Source: Streptomyces sp. NBC_00775
Lineage (GTDB): Bacteria > Actinomycetota > Actinomycetes > Streptomycetales > Streptomycetaceae
Assembly: GCF_036347135.1 (NCBI RefSeq)
Contig: NZ_CP108938.1
Location: forward strand, 4,712,001 to 4,776,000
Direction of reading: 5' to 3'
Length of the DNA stretch: 64,000 bases
Of this stretch, positions 47,001 to 56,900 are shown piece after piece (positions within the stretch are counted from its first letter, which is position 1; the number at the start of each line of letters is the position of its first letter). The notes beneath the pieces were generated by a model. That model was not told the origin of the DNA. It saw only the letters and a list, made by a program, of their open reading frames with translations, and made no database searches. A program made the translations under genes and the position numbers.

Positions 47001-48014
47001 GACCGTGTCGAAGAGCTGGCCGACGCCCACCGTGTGCTGCACCTCGGCGAGGCGTGCGTGCTGGTGGTTCAGCAGCCGGGACTGCTCGTCCTGGACGCGG
47101 GCGAGGAGCTCGCCGACGCTCTCGCCGTCGCGCAGCCGTATCCGTACCGGCAGGGTGTTGATGAACAGGCCCGCCATGCTCTCGACACCGGGCAGATCGT
47201 GCGGGCGGCCCGAGACGACCGCGCCGAAGACCAGGTCATGTGCGCCGGTCATCCGGGCGAGCACCAGGGACCAGGCGGTCTGCACCAGGGTGTTGAGGGT
47301 GACGCCCGCCTCGGCGGCGCGCCGGGTCAGGGCCGCGGTGAGCGCGGCCGGCAGCAGTACCCGGGTCCGGCCCGACTCCTCGTCGGGTGCCGTCGGCGCG
47401 AGCAGGGCGGGCCGTTCGAGGCCCTCCAGCGCCTCGCACCAGGCCGTCTCGGCCTTCTGCTGGTCCTGTCCGCTCAGCCACACCAGGTACTGCCGGTAGG
47501 GCGCGGCGGGCGGCAGCGGCCGGCCCGCGATCAGTTCGTTCAGGTCCCGCTCCAGGATCGGCAGGGACCAGCCGTCGATGAGGATGTGGTGGACCGACAG
47601 GACCAGTTCGGTCCCCGTGTCCCGCCGTACGAGCAGGGCGCGGACCAGCGGCGGACGCGCCAGGTCGAAACGGCGCTCCGCGTCCTCGCGCAGCAGAGCG
47701 GCCATACGGTTGTCCGCCTCGGCGGGTTCCAGACCGGTCAGGTCCGCCTCGGCCCAGGGCACCTGGGCCTTCTGCGGGACGATCTGCACGGGCCGGTCGA
47801 GGCGCTTGTGCCGGAAGCAGGCGCGCAGGTTGGGGTGCCGCTCCAGGAGCGCGTTCACGGCGGCCCGCACGGCGGCCCCGTCGACGGACGGGCCGATCCG
47901 GAAGCGGGCCTGGACGAGATAGGGGTCGGGTCCCGCGCTGCCCCGTACGGCGTGGAAGAGCAGGCCCTCCTGGACCGGGGAGAGCGGGAGTACGTCCGCG
48001 ATGCGCCCGCTCAT
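44088..48014 (-). CDS. NRPS termination module C-A-T-TE
   Basis: Encodes 1308 aa. C domain about 5-430 with HHILIDG at 142-148; A domain about 445-935 (FTSGSTGEPKG; pocket residues by manual alignment D-S-Y-L-W-G-G-V-F-K); carrier S979 (SGGHS); type I thioesterase about 1055-1308 with S1131 (GRSFGG), D1158 and H1285. It should release the finished chain by hydrolysis or cyclisation. Its ATG overlaps the stop of the C-A-T-E gene (ATGA). It is third from last in the operon, with C-A-T and KS-ACP genes after it, so gene order and assembly order differ. The specificity code is not assignable by eye. Confidence 0.9.
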   Translation of the reverse strand: MSGRIADVLPLSPVQEGLLFHAVRGSAGPDPYLVQARFRIGPSVDGAAVRAAVNALLERHPNLRACFRHKRLDRPVQIVPQKAQVPWAEADLTGLEPAEADNRMAALLREDAERRFDLARPPLVRALLVRRDTGTELVLSVHHILIDGWSLPILERDLNELIAGRPLPPAAPYRQYLVWLSGQDQQKAETAWCEALEGLERPALLAPTAPDEESGRTRVLLPAALTAALTRRAAEAGVTLNTLVQTAWSLVLARMTGAHDLVFGAVVSGRPHDLPGVESMAGLFINTLPVRIRLRDGESVGELLARVQDEQSRLLNHQHARLAEVQHTVGVGQLFDTVLAFENFPQRSEDQDGPEEACLLGVNDATHYPVTLAVAVAERMLLSVSCRRGVSADAVAGRMVRVFEELAGDPGRPADRLDVLPDDEHGALLALAEGPVSAVAEPATVVGRFAAQAARTPDAPAVEWADGVLTYARLDAESDRLAARLTGAGVAPGDIVALLLPRSADQVVAQLAVLKAGAGWLPLDAKQPPERLARLAAAGSVRVALTAGEPGAELPAHIALLDARERGDGGAFHGPVAHPDSTACVLFTSGSTGEPKGVVVPQRGIVELAADSRFRGGAHQRVLLHSPYTFDSTTYEVWIPLLNGGTVVVAPAGTTTPELLGRMVPEQRITALLLTPELLRTVAEIAPGSLAGLREVWAGGDVLAPGTVRRIREHCPGTTVVNGYGPTETTVFATAHTAPADSAAVPIGRPLDNTRGYVLDDRLRPTPAGSVGELYLAGAGLARGYLGQPGLTAERFVADPYGPPGTRMYRTGDLARWSPDGVLEFAGRADDQIKVRGFRVEPAEVEAALAGCPGVTRAVVAARRDAAGGKRLAAWLVPEEPGDPWPDTLARVRRHAARHLPAHLVPSVWAPIDRVPLTRHGKIDRAALPEPGPGTGEAVAGARAPGSARERQLCALFAEVLGMPEVSPDTDFFASGGHSLTAMRLTSKVEAALDVRVPLATLFDAPTPTALAARLDTAPPAAPAARLGRRTRATRPDRSSADDSLAPLLTLRAGGERTPLFCVHPGLGLGWSFASLLRHLDPARPVHALQSPALLTGADQLPRTMDEMADAYTARIRARRPHGPYALAGRSFGGALAYEIAVRLRRAGEEIRLLAVLDSMPQPPEVSRTPLDPAVIEDEVLHMLLRSHARGLPVPPGPLSRAKAFATVRRSENAPEALDEARLHAMVDAGAHHVRLAREWQPSPYDGPVTLFSATRDAEPSTAEKTAGWRRGTAVVEVHELDCTHSDVLTPGPAAQIAAVLETALRGD

Positions 48015-51000
48015 CGGACGGCCTCCTCGTCGAGGTCGCCGAAGTCGTAGGAGCCGTCGGAGTCGTCCGAGTCAGCAGAGTCGCCGAGTTCGTCGGAGTC
48101 GTCGAACTCGTCGGGGTCTTCGAAGTCGCCGAAGTCCATGCCGCCCTCCAGCAGCGCGAGTTGGTCACTCGTCAGGTCGACCAAGGGGAAGTCGGACGGG
48201 GTGTGGACGGCCCCGTCGCCCGGCGCGGCCCGGTCCGCGAGCTCGGTGAGCGCCTCGGACCAGTGGCGGGCCAGGTCCCGTATCCCGTCCTCGGTGAACA
48301 CCCCGGCCGCGTAGGAGAAGCTGGCTTCCAGGCGCAGTTCGCCCGCCACCTCGTGGGCCAGTACGTCCACTTCGAGGGCATGGTCGAGCGGCAGCGCGTC
48401 GGGGCCGATGTCGAGCAGCCGTCCGCCCGCCGCGTCGCCGCCGCTGAACCTGCCCAGATAGTTGAAGCGCACGTCGGGCGCGGGCAGTGCGGCGAGTGCG
48501 GGGCCCGCCTCGGGGCTGAGATAGCGCAGGACTCCCCAGCCGAGACCGCCGGAGGGGACCGCCCGCAGCTGTTCCTTCACGCGCTTCAGGGCCTCCCCCG
48601 CCCGCCCGTCGGCCACGTCGCCGATGTCGAGGCGGACCGGGTACTGGGTGGTGAACCAGCCGACGGTGCTGGACACGTCCGCGGGAGCCGAGAGCGGCTC
48701 GCGGCCATGACCCTCGATGTGGACCAGCAGGGCCGTGCCGGTGCCCCGGTGCCGCACGGCGGCCGTCGTCAGGGCGGTGAGGAGGACGGCGTCGGGGCGG
48801 CAGTTGAAGGCTCCCGGCAGCGTGACGAGCGCGCTTCTGGTGAGCTCCGCGTCCAGCTCGACGGTGACGGTCGCCCGGCGGTCGCCCGCCCCGCGGCCCC
48901 CGGCGATCCGGACGTCCGGTCCCGTCAACTGCCGTGTCCACCACGGCACTTCACCGCTCAGCTGGTCGGCCTCGCGGGACAGCAGCCGGGCCCAGCGGGC
49001 GAACGAGGTGCCCTTCGGGAGTCCGGTGCCACCCCCGCGCCCCGCGTGACCCGCGTTGCCCGCGGACCCCTCCGTCAGGGCTTCGGCCAGCTCGGGACCG
49101 AGGACCCGCCAGGAGACCCCGTCGACGGCCAGATGGTGCACGGTCAGCAGGAGGAGCCCCTGGCGGTGCGGCCCCGCGTCGAGCCATACGGCCCGCAGCA
49201 TCTCGCCGGCCTCCGGGCGCAGCACCGTGGTCCGCGCCAACTCCGCCGCGATGTCGGCGGGTTCGGCGGTCTCCGGAACGTCCAGACGGACGGTCTGCCC
49301 GGCATCCGGGCCGGTGTCGGCGGGTACCTCCAGTTCCCAGTCGGCGGTGTCGTGGCGCAGCAGCCGCATCCGCAGCACGGGGTGCCGTTCGGCGAGGCCC
49401 CGGACGGCCGAGCCGATCCGCTCCAGGTCCAGGTCCGTGCCGGGCGGCAGCGGGAACACCATGGACTGGGTGAACTTCCCTGTGTCCGAGGCCTGTTGGC
49501 GCCACCAGTGCATCACCGGGGTGAGCGGGAAACGGCCGTCCCCGGTGTCCTGTTCCTCGTCGGGCGAGGCCTCGGCGGGCGTCCGCGCGAGGGTGGCGAG
49601 CCGCTCGGGCGTCCGTACGGTGAACACGTCCCGTGGGCTCAGGGCGAGACCGGCCGCCGAGGCACGGGCGGCCAGCTGGATGGCCATGATGCTGTCGCCG
49701 CCGAGCCGGAAGAAGTCGCCGTCCACGGACACCTGTTCGGCGCCCAGGACCTCCGCGAACAGCCGGCACAGTGTCCGCTCGCGGTCTGTCGCGGGGGCCC
49801 GGCCCTCGTCCGCGGCGCGTTCGGCGGGGGCGGGCAGGGCGGCCCGGTCGATCTTGCCGCTGGTGGTCAGCGGCAGCGCGTCGAGGACCAGCACATCGGC
49901 CGGGACCATGCCGGCGGGCAGCCGCGCGGCGGCGTGTGCGAGCAGCGCGTCCGGGTCGAGGACGTGTCCGGGGGCCGGCACGGCGTAGGCGACCAGGCGC
50001 GGACCGCCGCCGCGGCCCTCGCGTACGACGACCACCGCCCGGTCCACGGCGGGGTGTTCGGTGAGTACGGCCGCGATCTCGCCCGGTTCGATCCGCAGGC
50101 CGCGCACCTTCACCTGCTCGTCCCCGCGGCCCAGGAAGTGGGTGGTGCCGTCGTCGTCGCGGTACGCCAGGTCGCCGGTGCGGTACATGCGGCCGCCGGG
50201 CGGCCCGTACGGGTCGGCGACGAATCGCTCGGCGGTCAGGCCCGGCTGCCCGAGGTAGCCACGGGCGAGCGCGGCCCCCGACAGATACAGCTCGCCGCAC
50301 ACCCCGGCGGGCACCGGGCGCAGCAGCTCGTCGAGGAGGTGGACGCCGGTGCCGGCCAGCGGGGTGCCGATGGGCGGGGTGGTGCCGTCGGCGGACAGCG
50401 GCCCGGACACCGTCACGACGACGGTGGCCTCGGTGGGGCCGTACGCGTTGTGGAAGCGGCGCCCGTCGACGGCCCAGCGGGCCACCAGGTCCGGCGGGCA
50501 GGCCTCCGCGCCGACGACGATCGTGCGCAGCCCGGGGAAGGGCCCTTCGGGCACGGTCGCCAGGACGGACGGCGGCACGAACGCGCAGGAGATCCGCCGC
50601 CCGGTCAGCACCGCCCCGAGGTCGTCGCCGACCAGCGGCCCGGCGGGCGGCACGACCAGGGCGCCGCCGGAGCCGAAGGCCAGGCACATCTCGCCGATGG
50701 AGATGTCGAAGGACGGCGACCCGAGCTGGAGCACCCGGCTGCCGCCGTCCAGCGCCAGCCGCTCCACCAGGGTGCGCACCATCGCGGCCACACCCGCGTG
50801 GGTGACGACCACGCCCTTGGGGGCGCCGGTGGAGCCGGAGGTGTGGATGACGTAGGCGGGCCGGTCGGGGTCCAGCGGGGCGACGGGCAGTGACCCACCC
50901 GCGTGCACCTCGCCGTCCACCGCTTCGTACGCCTCTTCGTACGCCCGCTCGTCCAGGACCAGGCGCGGTACGTCCGTCTCCGCCGGCAGGCCCTCGGGAC

Positions 51001-52870
51001 CGGTGACGAGGAGGTCGGGGGCGGCGGCGGTGAGGGTGCGCACGAGGCGCTCGGCGGGGTGGTCGGGGTCGAGCGGGAGATGCGCGGCGCCCGCCCGCTG
51101 GACGGCCAGTGCGGCCACCGGCCAGTCGGTGCCGCGGCCCAGGGCCAGCGCCACGATCCGCCCGGGGCCAGCCCCGTGACGTATCAGGTGTGCGGCCAAC
51201 CGGTCGACACGGTCGGCGAGTTGGGCGTAGGTCAGGGTCCGCTCGGCCGATTCCAGGGCCACCGCGTCCGGGGTGCGGGCGGCCTGCCGGGCCACCAGGT
51301 CCGGCAGCGACACGGGCTCGGGGGCGGCGGGTCCGGCCGAGGCCGCGAGCAGCCGCTGCCGCATCGCGCCGGGTACCAGGTCGATATCGCCGACGAGTGC
51401 GTCGGGGTCGGCGGTGATCCGGTGCAGGAGCTCGATGTAGCACTCGGTCCAGCGGGCGACGGTCTCGGTGGAGAACACGTCGGTACGGATACCGAAGAGG
51501 CCCTCCATGCCGTCGTCGCAGTCCTTCACGACGCCGACGAGGTCGTGTTCGCCGCCGGTGTGGATGCGCTCCGGCTCGGCGAACTCCTTCATCACCGTGA
51601 CGCTCGGCTGCTGCGTCAGATGCATGAACACCCACTGGTAGAGCGGGGCGCGGCCGGCGCTGCGCTCGGGTGCGACGGCCGAGACGATCCGGCCGACCGG
51701 CACGTCCGCGCCCGCCATCAGGTCCGGGAAGTCGGTGGCGAAGGCGGCCAGCACGTCGGCGAAGGAGCGGTCGGGCCGCACCCGCCAGCGGGTCGGCACG
51801 GCGTTCATGACGTACCCGATGACCTGGTCCAGGCCCTTGGCGGAACGGTTGGCGATGGGGGTGCCGAGGACCAAGTCGTCGGCGCCGCTCACCCGGTGTG
51901 CGAGGACGGCGAAGGCGGCCATCAGGACGACGTAGACGGAGGCTCCGCGCTGCCTGGCCAGGGCGCGTACGGCCGCGGCGGTCGGCGCGTCGATGTGGAA
52001 GGGGACCTGCGCGATGCCGTCGCCCTCGGTGACGGGGGTGCCGCCGCCGCCCCGCACGGTGAGCGGACCGGGCGGGTCGGCCAGGTAGCGGCGCCAGAAG
52101 TCGAGCCGTTTCGCGAAGACTCCCGACTCCTCCAACTCCTCCTGCCAGCAGGCGAAGTCGGCGTACTGGATGGCCGGCCGGGTCAGCTTCGGCTCCTGGC
52201 CGTCGCGCAGGGCGACGTACGCCTGGGCGAACTCGCCCTGCAGCACATCGAACGACCACCAGTCGCTGATGGTGTGGTGCAGGCTCAGCATCAGCGTCGA
52301 GCGCCGCTCGTCGACCCGGACGAACCGCGCCCGGATCAGCTTGTCCCTGCTGAGGTAGAAGGGGCGGCCACGGAAGGCGTCGAAGGCCTCCGCGATGGTC
52401 GTGCCGGTGCCCCGCAGGTCCTCGCGCTCCAGGACGAAGGGGCCGTCGTCGGGGAAGTGGACGCGCGGCTCCCCCGTCTCGCCCGCCACGATGCGGGTGC
52501 GCAGGATGTCGTGGTGGGCCTGGATCAGCGTCAGCGCCCGCTCCAGATGGGCCGGGTCGACGGGCTGGTCGAAGTGGTAGGCGGAGCACAGGTTCAGCGC
52601 GGGGGTGCCGGGATACAGCTCCTCGTACACCCACAGGTCCCGCTGGGCCGAGCTCAGCGGCACCGGCCGCGCCGGGTCGCGCGGCGGGACGACGGCGGGC
52701 ACCTCCCGGTCCCGCCCTGCCTCCACCATGCGCCGCATCAGCCGCACCCGCTGCTCGCCGCCGAGCGCGCTGAAGCGGTCGGCCAGGGAAGGAGAGGGAG
52801 GGGGAGAAGAAGGGGAAGGGGAAACGGCGTTGGCTACGGCGGCGGTCTCGGAAACGGTGGGGGCGGTCAT
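48011..52870 (-). CDS. NRPS module C-A-T-E (epimerising)
   Basis: Encodes 1619 aa from ATG 52870, overlapping the monooxygenase stop (ATGA). C domain about 68-500, whose active-site motif is HHTISDW (198-204), with Trp where Gly is usual. A domain about 520-1015 (HTSGSTGAPKG; pocket residues D-I-G-F-V-G-A-V-V-K by manual alignment). Carrier S1060 (GGDS). Epimerisation domain about 1110-1560 with HHLAVDGVSW at 1245-1254 and VGWFTTQYPV, so the module delivers a D-residue. The last about 40 residues are a strongly acidic Asp/Glu/Ser tail (DFGDFEDPDEFDDSDE...) that may be a docking element or repeat expansion. Confidence 0.9.
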   Translation of the reverse strand: MTAPTVSETAAVANAVSPSPSSPPPSPSLADRFSALGGEQRVRLMRRMVEAGRDREVPAVVPPRDPARPVPLSSAQRDLWVYEELYPGTPALNLCSAYHFDQPVDPAHLERALTLIQAHHDILRTRIVAGETGEPRVHFPDDGPFVLEREDLRGTGTTIAEAFDAFRGRPFYLSRDKLIRARFVRVDERRSTLMLSLHHTISDWWSFDVLQGEFAQAYVALRDGQEPKLTRPAIQYADFACWQEELEESGVFAKRLDFWRRYLADPPGPLTVRGGGGTPVTEGDGIAQVPFHIDAPTAAAVRALARQRGASVYVVLMAAFAVLAHRVSGADDLVLGTPIANRSAKGLDQVIGYVMNAVPTRWRVRPDRSFADVLAAFATDFPDLMAGADVPVGRIVSAVAPERSAGRAPLYQWVFMHLTQQPSVTVMKEFAEPERIHTGGEHDLVGVVKDCDDGMEGLFGIRTDVFSTETVARWTECYIELLHRITADPDALVGDIDLVPGAMRQRLLAASAGPAAPEPVSLPDLVARQAARTPDAVALESAERTLTYAQLADRVDRLAAHLIRHGAGPGRIVALALGRGTDWPVAALAVQRAGAAHLPLDPDHPAERLVRTLTAAAPDLLVTGPEGLPAETDVPRLVLDERAYEEAYEAVDGEVHAGGSLPVAPLDPDRPAYVIHTSGSTGAPKGVVVTHAGVAAMVRTLVERLALDGGSRVLQLGSPSFDISIGEMCLAFGSGGALVVPPAGPLVGDDLGAVLTGRRISCAFVPPSVLATVPEGPFPGLRTIVVGAEACPPDLVARWAVDGRRFHNAYGPTEATVVVTVSGPLSADGTTPPIGTPLAGTGVHLLDELLRPVPAGVCGELYLSGAALARGYLGQPGLTAERFVADPYGPPGGRMYRTGDLAYRDDDGTTHFLGRGDEQVKVRGLRIEPGEIAAVLTEHPAVDRAVVVVREGRGGGPRLVAYAVPAPGHVLDPDALLAHAAARLPAGMVPADVLVLDALPLTTSGKIDRAALPAPAERAADEGRAPATDRERTLCRLFAEVLGAEQVSVDGDFFRLGGDSIMAIQLAARASAAGLALSPRDVFTVRTPERLATLARTPAEASPDEEQDTGDGRFPLTPVMHWWRQQASDTGKFTQSMVFPLPPGTDLDLERIGSAVRGLAERHPVLRMRLLRHDTADWELEVPADTGPDAGQTVRLDVPETAEPADIAAELARTTVLRPEAGEMLRAVWLDAGPHRQGLLLLTVHHLAVDGVSWRVLGPELAEALTEGSAGNAGHAGRGGGTGLPKGTSFARWARLLSREADQLSGEVPWWTRQLTGPDVRIAGGRGAGDRRATVTVELDAELTRSALVTLPGAFNCRPDAVLLTALTTAAVRHRGTGTALLVHIEGHGREPLSAPADVSSTVGWFTTQYPVRLDIGDVADGRAGEALKRVKEQLRAVPSGGLGWGVLRYLSPEAGPALAALPAPDVRFNYLGRFSGGDAAGGRLLDIGPDALPLDHALEVDVLAHEVAGELRLEASFSYAAGVFTEDGIRDLARHWSEALTELADRAAPGDGAVHTPSDFPLVDLTSDQLALLEGGMDFGDFEDPDEFDDSDELGDSADSDDSDGSYDFGDLDEEAVR

Positions 52871-53919
52871 CGGACGGCTTCTTTCAGTTCGGCCAGGCGG
52901 TGCAGGCCCGCGAGTACGTCGTCGAGGCCGAGGCCGAAGTCGATGAAGCAGGCGATCTCGTCGACACCGAGTTCCGCCAGGTCGGCGAGCATCTTGGCGC
53001 AGTGGCCGGGCGAGCCGAGGAGGCTGCCCCAGCTCAGATAGCGCTCGAAGGCGAAGTCGGCGAGCATCGCGGTCTGTTCGTCGGTCAGGCGCGCGGTCCC
53101 GGGGTCGGCCGAGCGGTTGGCGGCGGTCTGCCGGACGTAGGAGGCGAGGTATGTCTTGAGCGGGGCGCCCGCGAGGCGGCGTACCTCCGCGTCGTCCGCG
53201 CCGACGTAGGAGTGGGCCATCAGCGTCACCCGGCCGTGCGCGTCGGTGCCCCGCTGGTCGGGGGCGGCGGCGCAGGCGGCCCGGTAGCGGGCGATCTTCT
53301 CGGCGAGTTCGTCCCGGCTCTGCCCGACGGTCGCCCCGAGCACTCCGGTGCGCAGCCGTCCGGCCGCCTCCCAGGTCTCCGGGTTGCCGGACGTGGTGAC
53401 CCACAGCGGCAGGGTCTCCTGCACGGGCCTGGGCTGCGGCAGTACGGAGACGGGTGCGCCGGTGCCGTCGGGGTACTCGGCGCTCTCCCCCGCCCACAGC
53501 GACCGCAGCACCGGGATGGTGTCCAGGGTGCGTTCCCGGCGGTCGGCGTAGTGCCCCGGGGCGAGGGTGAAGTCGGCGGAGTGCCAGCCGGTGGCCACGG
53601 ACAGGCCGACCCTGCCGTGCGAGAGGTTGTCCACGACCGCCCAGTCCTCGGCGACGCGCAGCGGGTGGTGCAGCGGCAGCACGACGCTGCCCGCGCGGAT
53701 GCCGATCCGCTCGGTGGCGACCGCGAGCGCCGCACTGAGCACCGGTGGGCTGGGGAAGACCTGCCCGACCTGCTGGAAGTGGCGTTCGGGGGTCCAGATG
53801 GCATGAAAGCCGAGCCGGTCCGCGGTCTTCGCGACGGTGAGGATGTCCTCGTACGTCTGCGCGTGCCGCGTCTCGCCGGCGGTGCTGTCCGCACCGAAGA
53901 ACATCACGCTGAGGTCCAT
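52867..53919 (-). CDS. MupA/Atu3671-type luciferase-like monooxygenase
   Basis: Encodes a 350-aa TIM-barrel flavin-dependent monooxygenase of the bacterial-luciferase superfamily. LGFHAIWTPERHFQQVG (about 36-52), GIRAGSVVLPLHHPLRVAEDW (about 73-93) and GRVGLSVATGWHSADF (about 102-117) are hallmarks of the subgroup found within NRPS/PKS lines, where it oxidises carrier-bound intermediates. Its position between A-T-C-T and C-A-T-E, overlapping both, supports action during chain assembly, possibly on the orphan carrier at the end of the A-T-C-T protein. It needs reduced FMN from a separate reductase; none is encoded in the operon. Confidence 0.88.
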   Translation of the reverse strand: MDLSVMFFGADSTAGETRHAQTYEDILTVAKTADRLGFHAIWTPERHFQQVGQVFPSPPVLSAALAVATERIGIRAGSVVLPLHHPLRVAEDWAVVDNLSHGRVGLSVATGWHSADFTLAPGHYADRRERTLDTIPVLRSLWAGESAEYPDGTGAPVSVLPQPRPVQETLPLWVTTSGNPETWEAAGRLRTGVLGATVGQSRDELAEKIARYRAACAAAPDQRGTDAHGRVTLMAHSYVGADDAEVRRLAGAPLKTYLASYVRQTAANRSADPGTARLTDEQTAMLADFAFERYLSWGSLLGSPGHCAKMLADLAELGVDEIACFIDFGLGLDDVLAGLHRLAELKEAVR

Positions 53920-56900
53920 TGCCTCTCCTTCTGCTTCGGGCTGCCATGGGGCTGCGATTCCGGCCGGCGCGGCACGCGCGGGCGGCGGGTGATGGGAGCC
54001 GCGGCGGGCACGGGACCGGCTTCGGCCCGCTCCAGGTCGGCGGCGAGCAGGGCGACCGTGGGAGCGGCGAAGAGCTGGGCGCCGGTCACCGGCCGTTCGT
54101 CGGTGCTGAGGCGGGCCGCGACCCGCACGGCGCGCAGCGAGTTGCCGCCGAGCGCGAAGAAGTCGTCGTGCAGGCCGATGTCCGGCCGGCCGAGGACGTC
54201 ACGCCAGACGGCGGCGGTTCTGCGCTCCAGCGCGGTCCAGGGGCGCGTCGTGTTCTGCGGGGTGCGGGCCGAGGCCGCGAGCTGGTCGCTCTCGTCGGCG
54301 CGGCGGGGCGGTTCGGCGAGGCCGAGCCGCGAGATACGGGTCCCGGGGGCGGCCGCCGCCGCCTCAAGGGCGTGCACCAGCGCGTCGGCGAGCCAGTCGA
54401 CGAACTCCCGCTCCAGGGAGTCGGTGCGGTACTCGAAGGTCAGGGTCAGGCCGTCCGGGGCGCCGCCGGGGCCGGTCTCGTCGGTGACGTCGACCAGCAG
54501 CTCGAACCGGGCGGCCCCGGTGCGCACCACCTCTACTCCGGTGTCGGCGCCGGGCAGGTCGACCTCGGCACGGGCGTTGTTCTGGAGCGCGAGCACCACG
54601 TCCGTGAACGGCTGCCGCCCCGGGGTCCGCGCCGGGTTGAGCGCGCCGACCACGTGCTCGAACGGCACGTCCTGGTGGGTGAAGGCGGCCAGGTCGGTGT
54701 CCCGGACCCGGGCCAGCAGCTCGCCCGCGGTGGGGTCGCCGGAGACGTCGGTGCGCAGCACCAGCATGTTGACGAAGAACCCGACGACGTCCTCGACGCT
54801 GCCGTCACCGGCGCGCGCGGCGACCGGCGCGCCGACCGCCGTGTCCTCGTCGGAGCCCGCCCGCACCAGCGCGGTGACCAGGGCGGCGTGCAGCGCCATG
54901 AAGAGGGTGGCGCCCTGGTCGCGGGCGGAGTCGACGAGGCGGGCATGGGCCGCGCCGTCCAGCCGGCGTACGACGACGCCGGCGGCCTGTCCCGGTACGG
55001 CGGGCCGGTCCCGGCGCCGGGGCAGCAGCGGACCGTCGACCGGCAGTCCGGCCAGTTCCTTGCGCCAGTAGGTGAGTTGGCGTACCTCCAGGGAGTGCGG
55101 GTCGGCCGGGGAGCCGAGCCGTTCGAGCAGGCGGCGGGCGTGTTCGGCGTAGGGCACGGCGAGCGGGTGCGGGGCGGCGCCGTCGTCGCCCCGCACCCGG
55201 GCGCGGTAGGCGCGCGACAGGTCACGGAACAGCGGGCGCAGCGACCAGCCGTCGCCGGCGATGTGGTGGATCAGCACGAGCAGGGCATGCTCGTCCGGAC
55301 GTTCCCGGGTCGTGAACAGGGTGGCGCGCAGCGGGAGTTCGGTCCGCAGGTCGAAGAGGTGCCGGGCCTCTTCGGCGATGTGGTCGGCCAGCTCGCTCTC
55401 CGGAACGTGCGCATGGGTGAGCGGCGGCCGTGCCTCCTCCCCCGTCAGCACCCGCCGCACGGGGGCGCCGTCCTCCTCGTCGAAGACGGTGCGGAGCACG
55501 TCGTGGCGGTCGGCGACGAGGTTCAGCGCGTCGCCGAGCGCGGCCACGTCGATGTCGCCGCGCAGCCGCAGCAGCATCGGCAGGTTGTACGCGTTCCCGG
55601 CGCCGATCCGGTCGAGGAACCACAGGCGGTGCTGGGCGTGGGAGACGGGGAGGGCGCCGGTGGAGGTCCCGGGGACGGGAGCCGTTGCCGCCCTGGGGGC
55701 GGCCACCGGGGTGCTCAGACGGTCCGCCTCCACGTGCGGTGCCAGCCGTGCCGGGGTGCGTGCCTTGAAGAGCGTGACGATGTCCGTCTCGGCGCCGAGC
55801 ACCGCGTGGACGCGGCCCAGCAGCCGGGCCGCCAGCAGGGAGTGGCCGCCGAGCGCGAAGAAGTCGTCGTCGGGGCCGACCGCGTCCACCCGCAGGATCT
55901 GGGCGAAGAGTGCGCACAGGGTGCGTACGGTCTCGTCCGCCGCGGTGGGTCCGGCGCCGCGGGCGGGCGCGGGATCCGTGGCGGAGGCGGGCGGCGGGGC
56001 CGCGGCGATCGCCGGGGCAGGCAGGGCCGCCCGGTCCAGTTTTCCGCTGGGGGTCAGGGGGAGCGCGCTCAGCGGGACGAAGGCGGCGGGAACCAGGTAC
56101 TCGGCCAGGACGGTAGCGGCGAAGACACGCACCTTCCCTTCGTCCAGGGCGTGTTCACGACCCTGGCGCGGTACGACGTACGCGGTCAGCTGCCGGTCGC
56201 CGGCCGGGTGCTCGTGGGCGACGACGGCCGCCCGCTCGATGTCCGGGTGCCGGACCAGCACGCTCTCGATCTCGCCGGGCTCGACCCGGAAGCCGCGTAT
56301 CTTCAGCTGGCTGTCGGCCCGGCCCAGGTATTCCAGTACCCCGTCCGGGCGGCGGCGCACGAGGTCGCCGGTGCGGTAGACGCGCTCGCCGTCGGGGGCG
56401 GCGACGAAGCGTTCGGCGGTCAGCCCGGGCTGTCCGCGGTAGTCACGGGCGACGCCCGCACCGGCGGCGTACAGCTCGCCCGTCGTGCCGTCGGGGACCG
56501 GGGCGAGCCGCTCGTCGAGGACGTACAGCCGTTTGCCGGCCAGCGGGCGGCCGATGGGCACGGGGCCGCCGTCCGCCACGTCCTCGGGGGTGACGGGGTG
56601 GACGGTGAGGAAGACCATGCACTCGACGGGTCCGTAGCCGTTGCTCAGCCGCAGCGCGGGCCGGCGTTCCAGGGCGCGGGCCACATGCGGGGCCGAGAGG
56701 GCCTCGCCGCCGACGACGAGTTCGTGCAGGCCCTCGATCGCCTTCGGGTACTCGTCGACGATCACGTTGAAGAGGGACGCCGACAGATACATGGAGGTGA
56801 TGCCGTGCTCGGCGACGAGCCGCGCCATCACGAAGGGTTCGGGCCGGCGCCCCAGGTGCAGGACGCACGTGCCGCCGTTCATCAGCGGACCCCACAGCTC

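Noticed and set aside
40605..48050. Very long + strand open frame (about 2480 codons) opposite the NRPS genes
   Set aside because: It is an antisense shadow created by GC-rich codon bias. The - strand encodes intact C, A, T and TE domains with all motifs, and the + frame has no recognisable domain.
48011..53947. Single - strand frame joining the C-A-T-E NRPS to about 360 further N-terminal codons
   Set aside because: The extra part is out of phase over the luciferase-like monooxygenase, which has clear family motifs. ATG 52870 overlapping the monooxygenase stop is the natural NRPS start.
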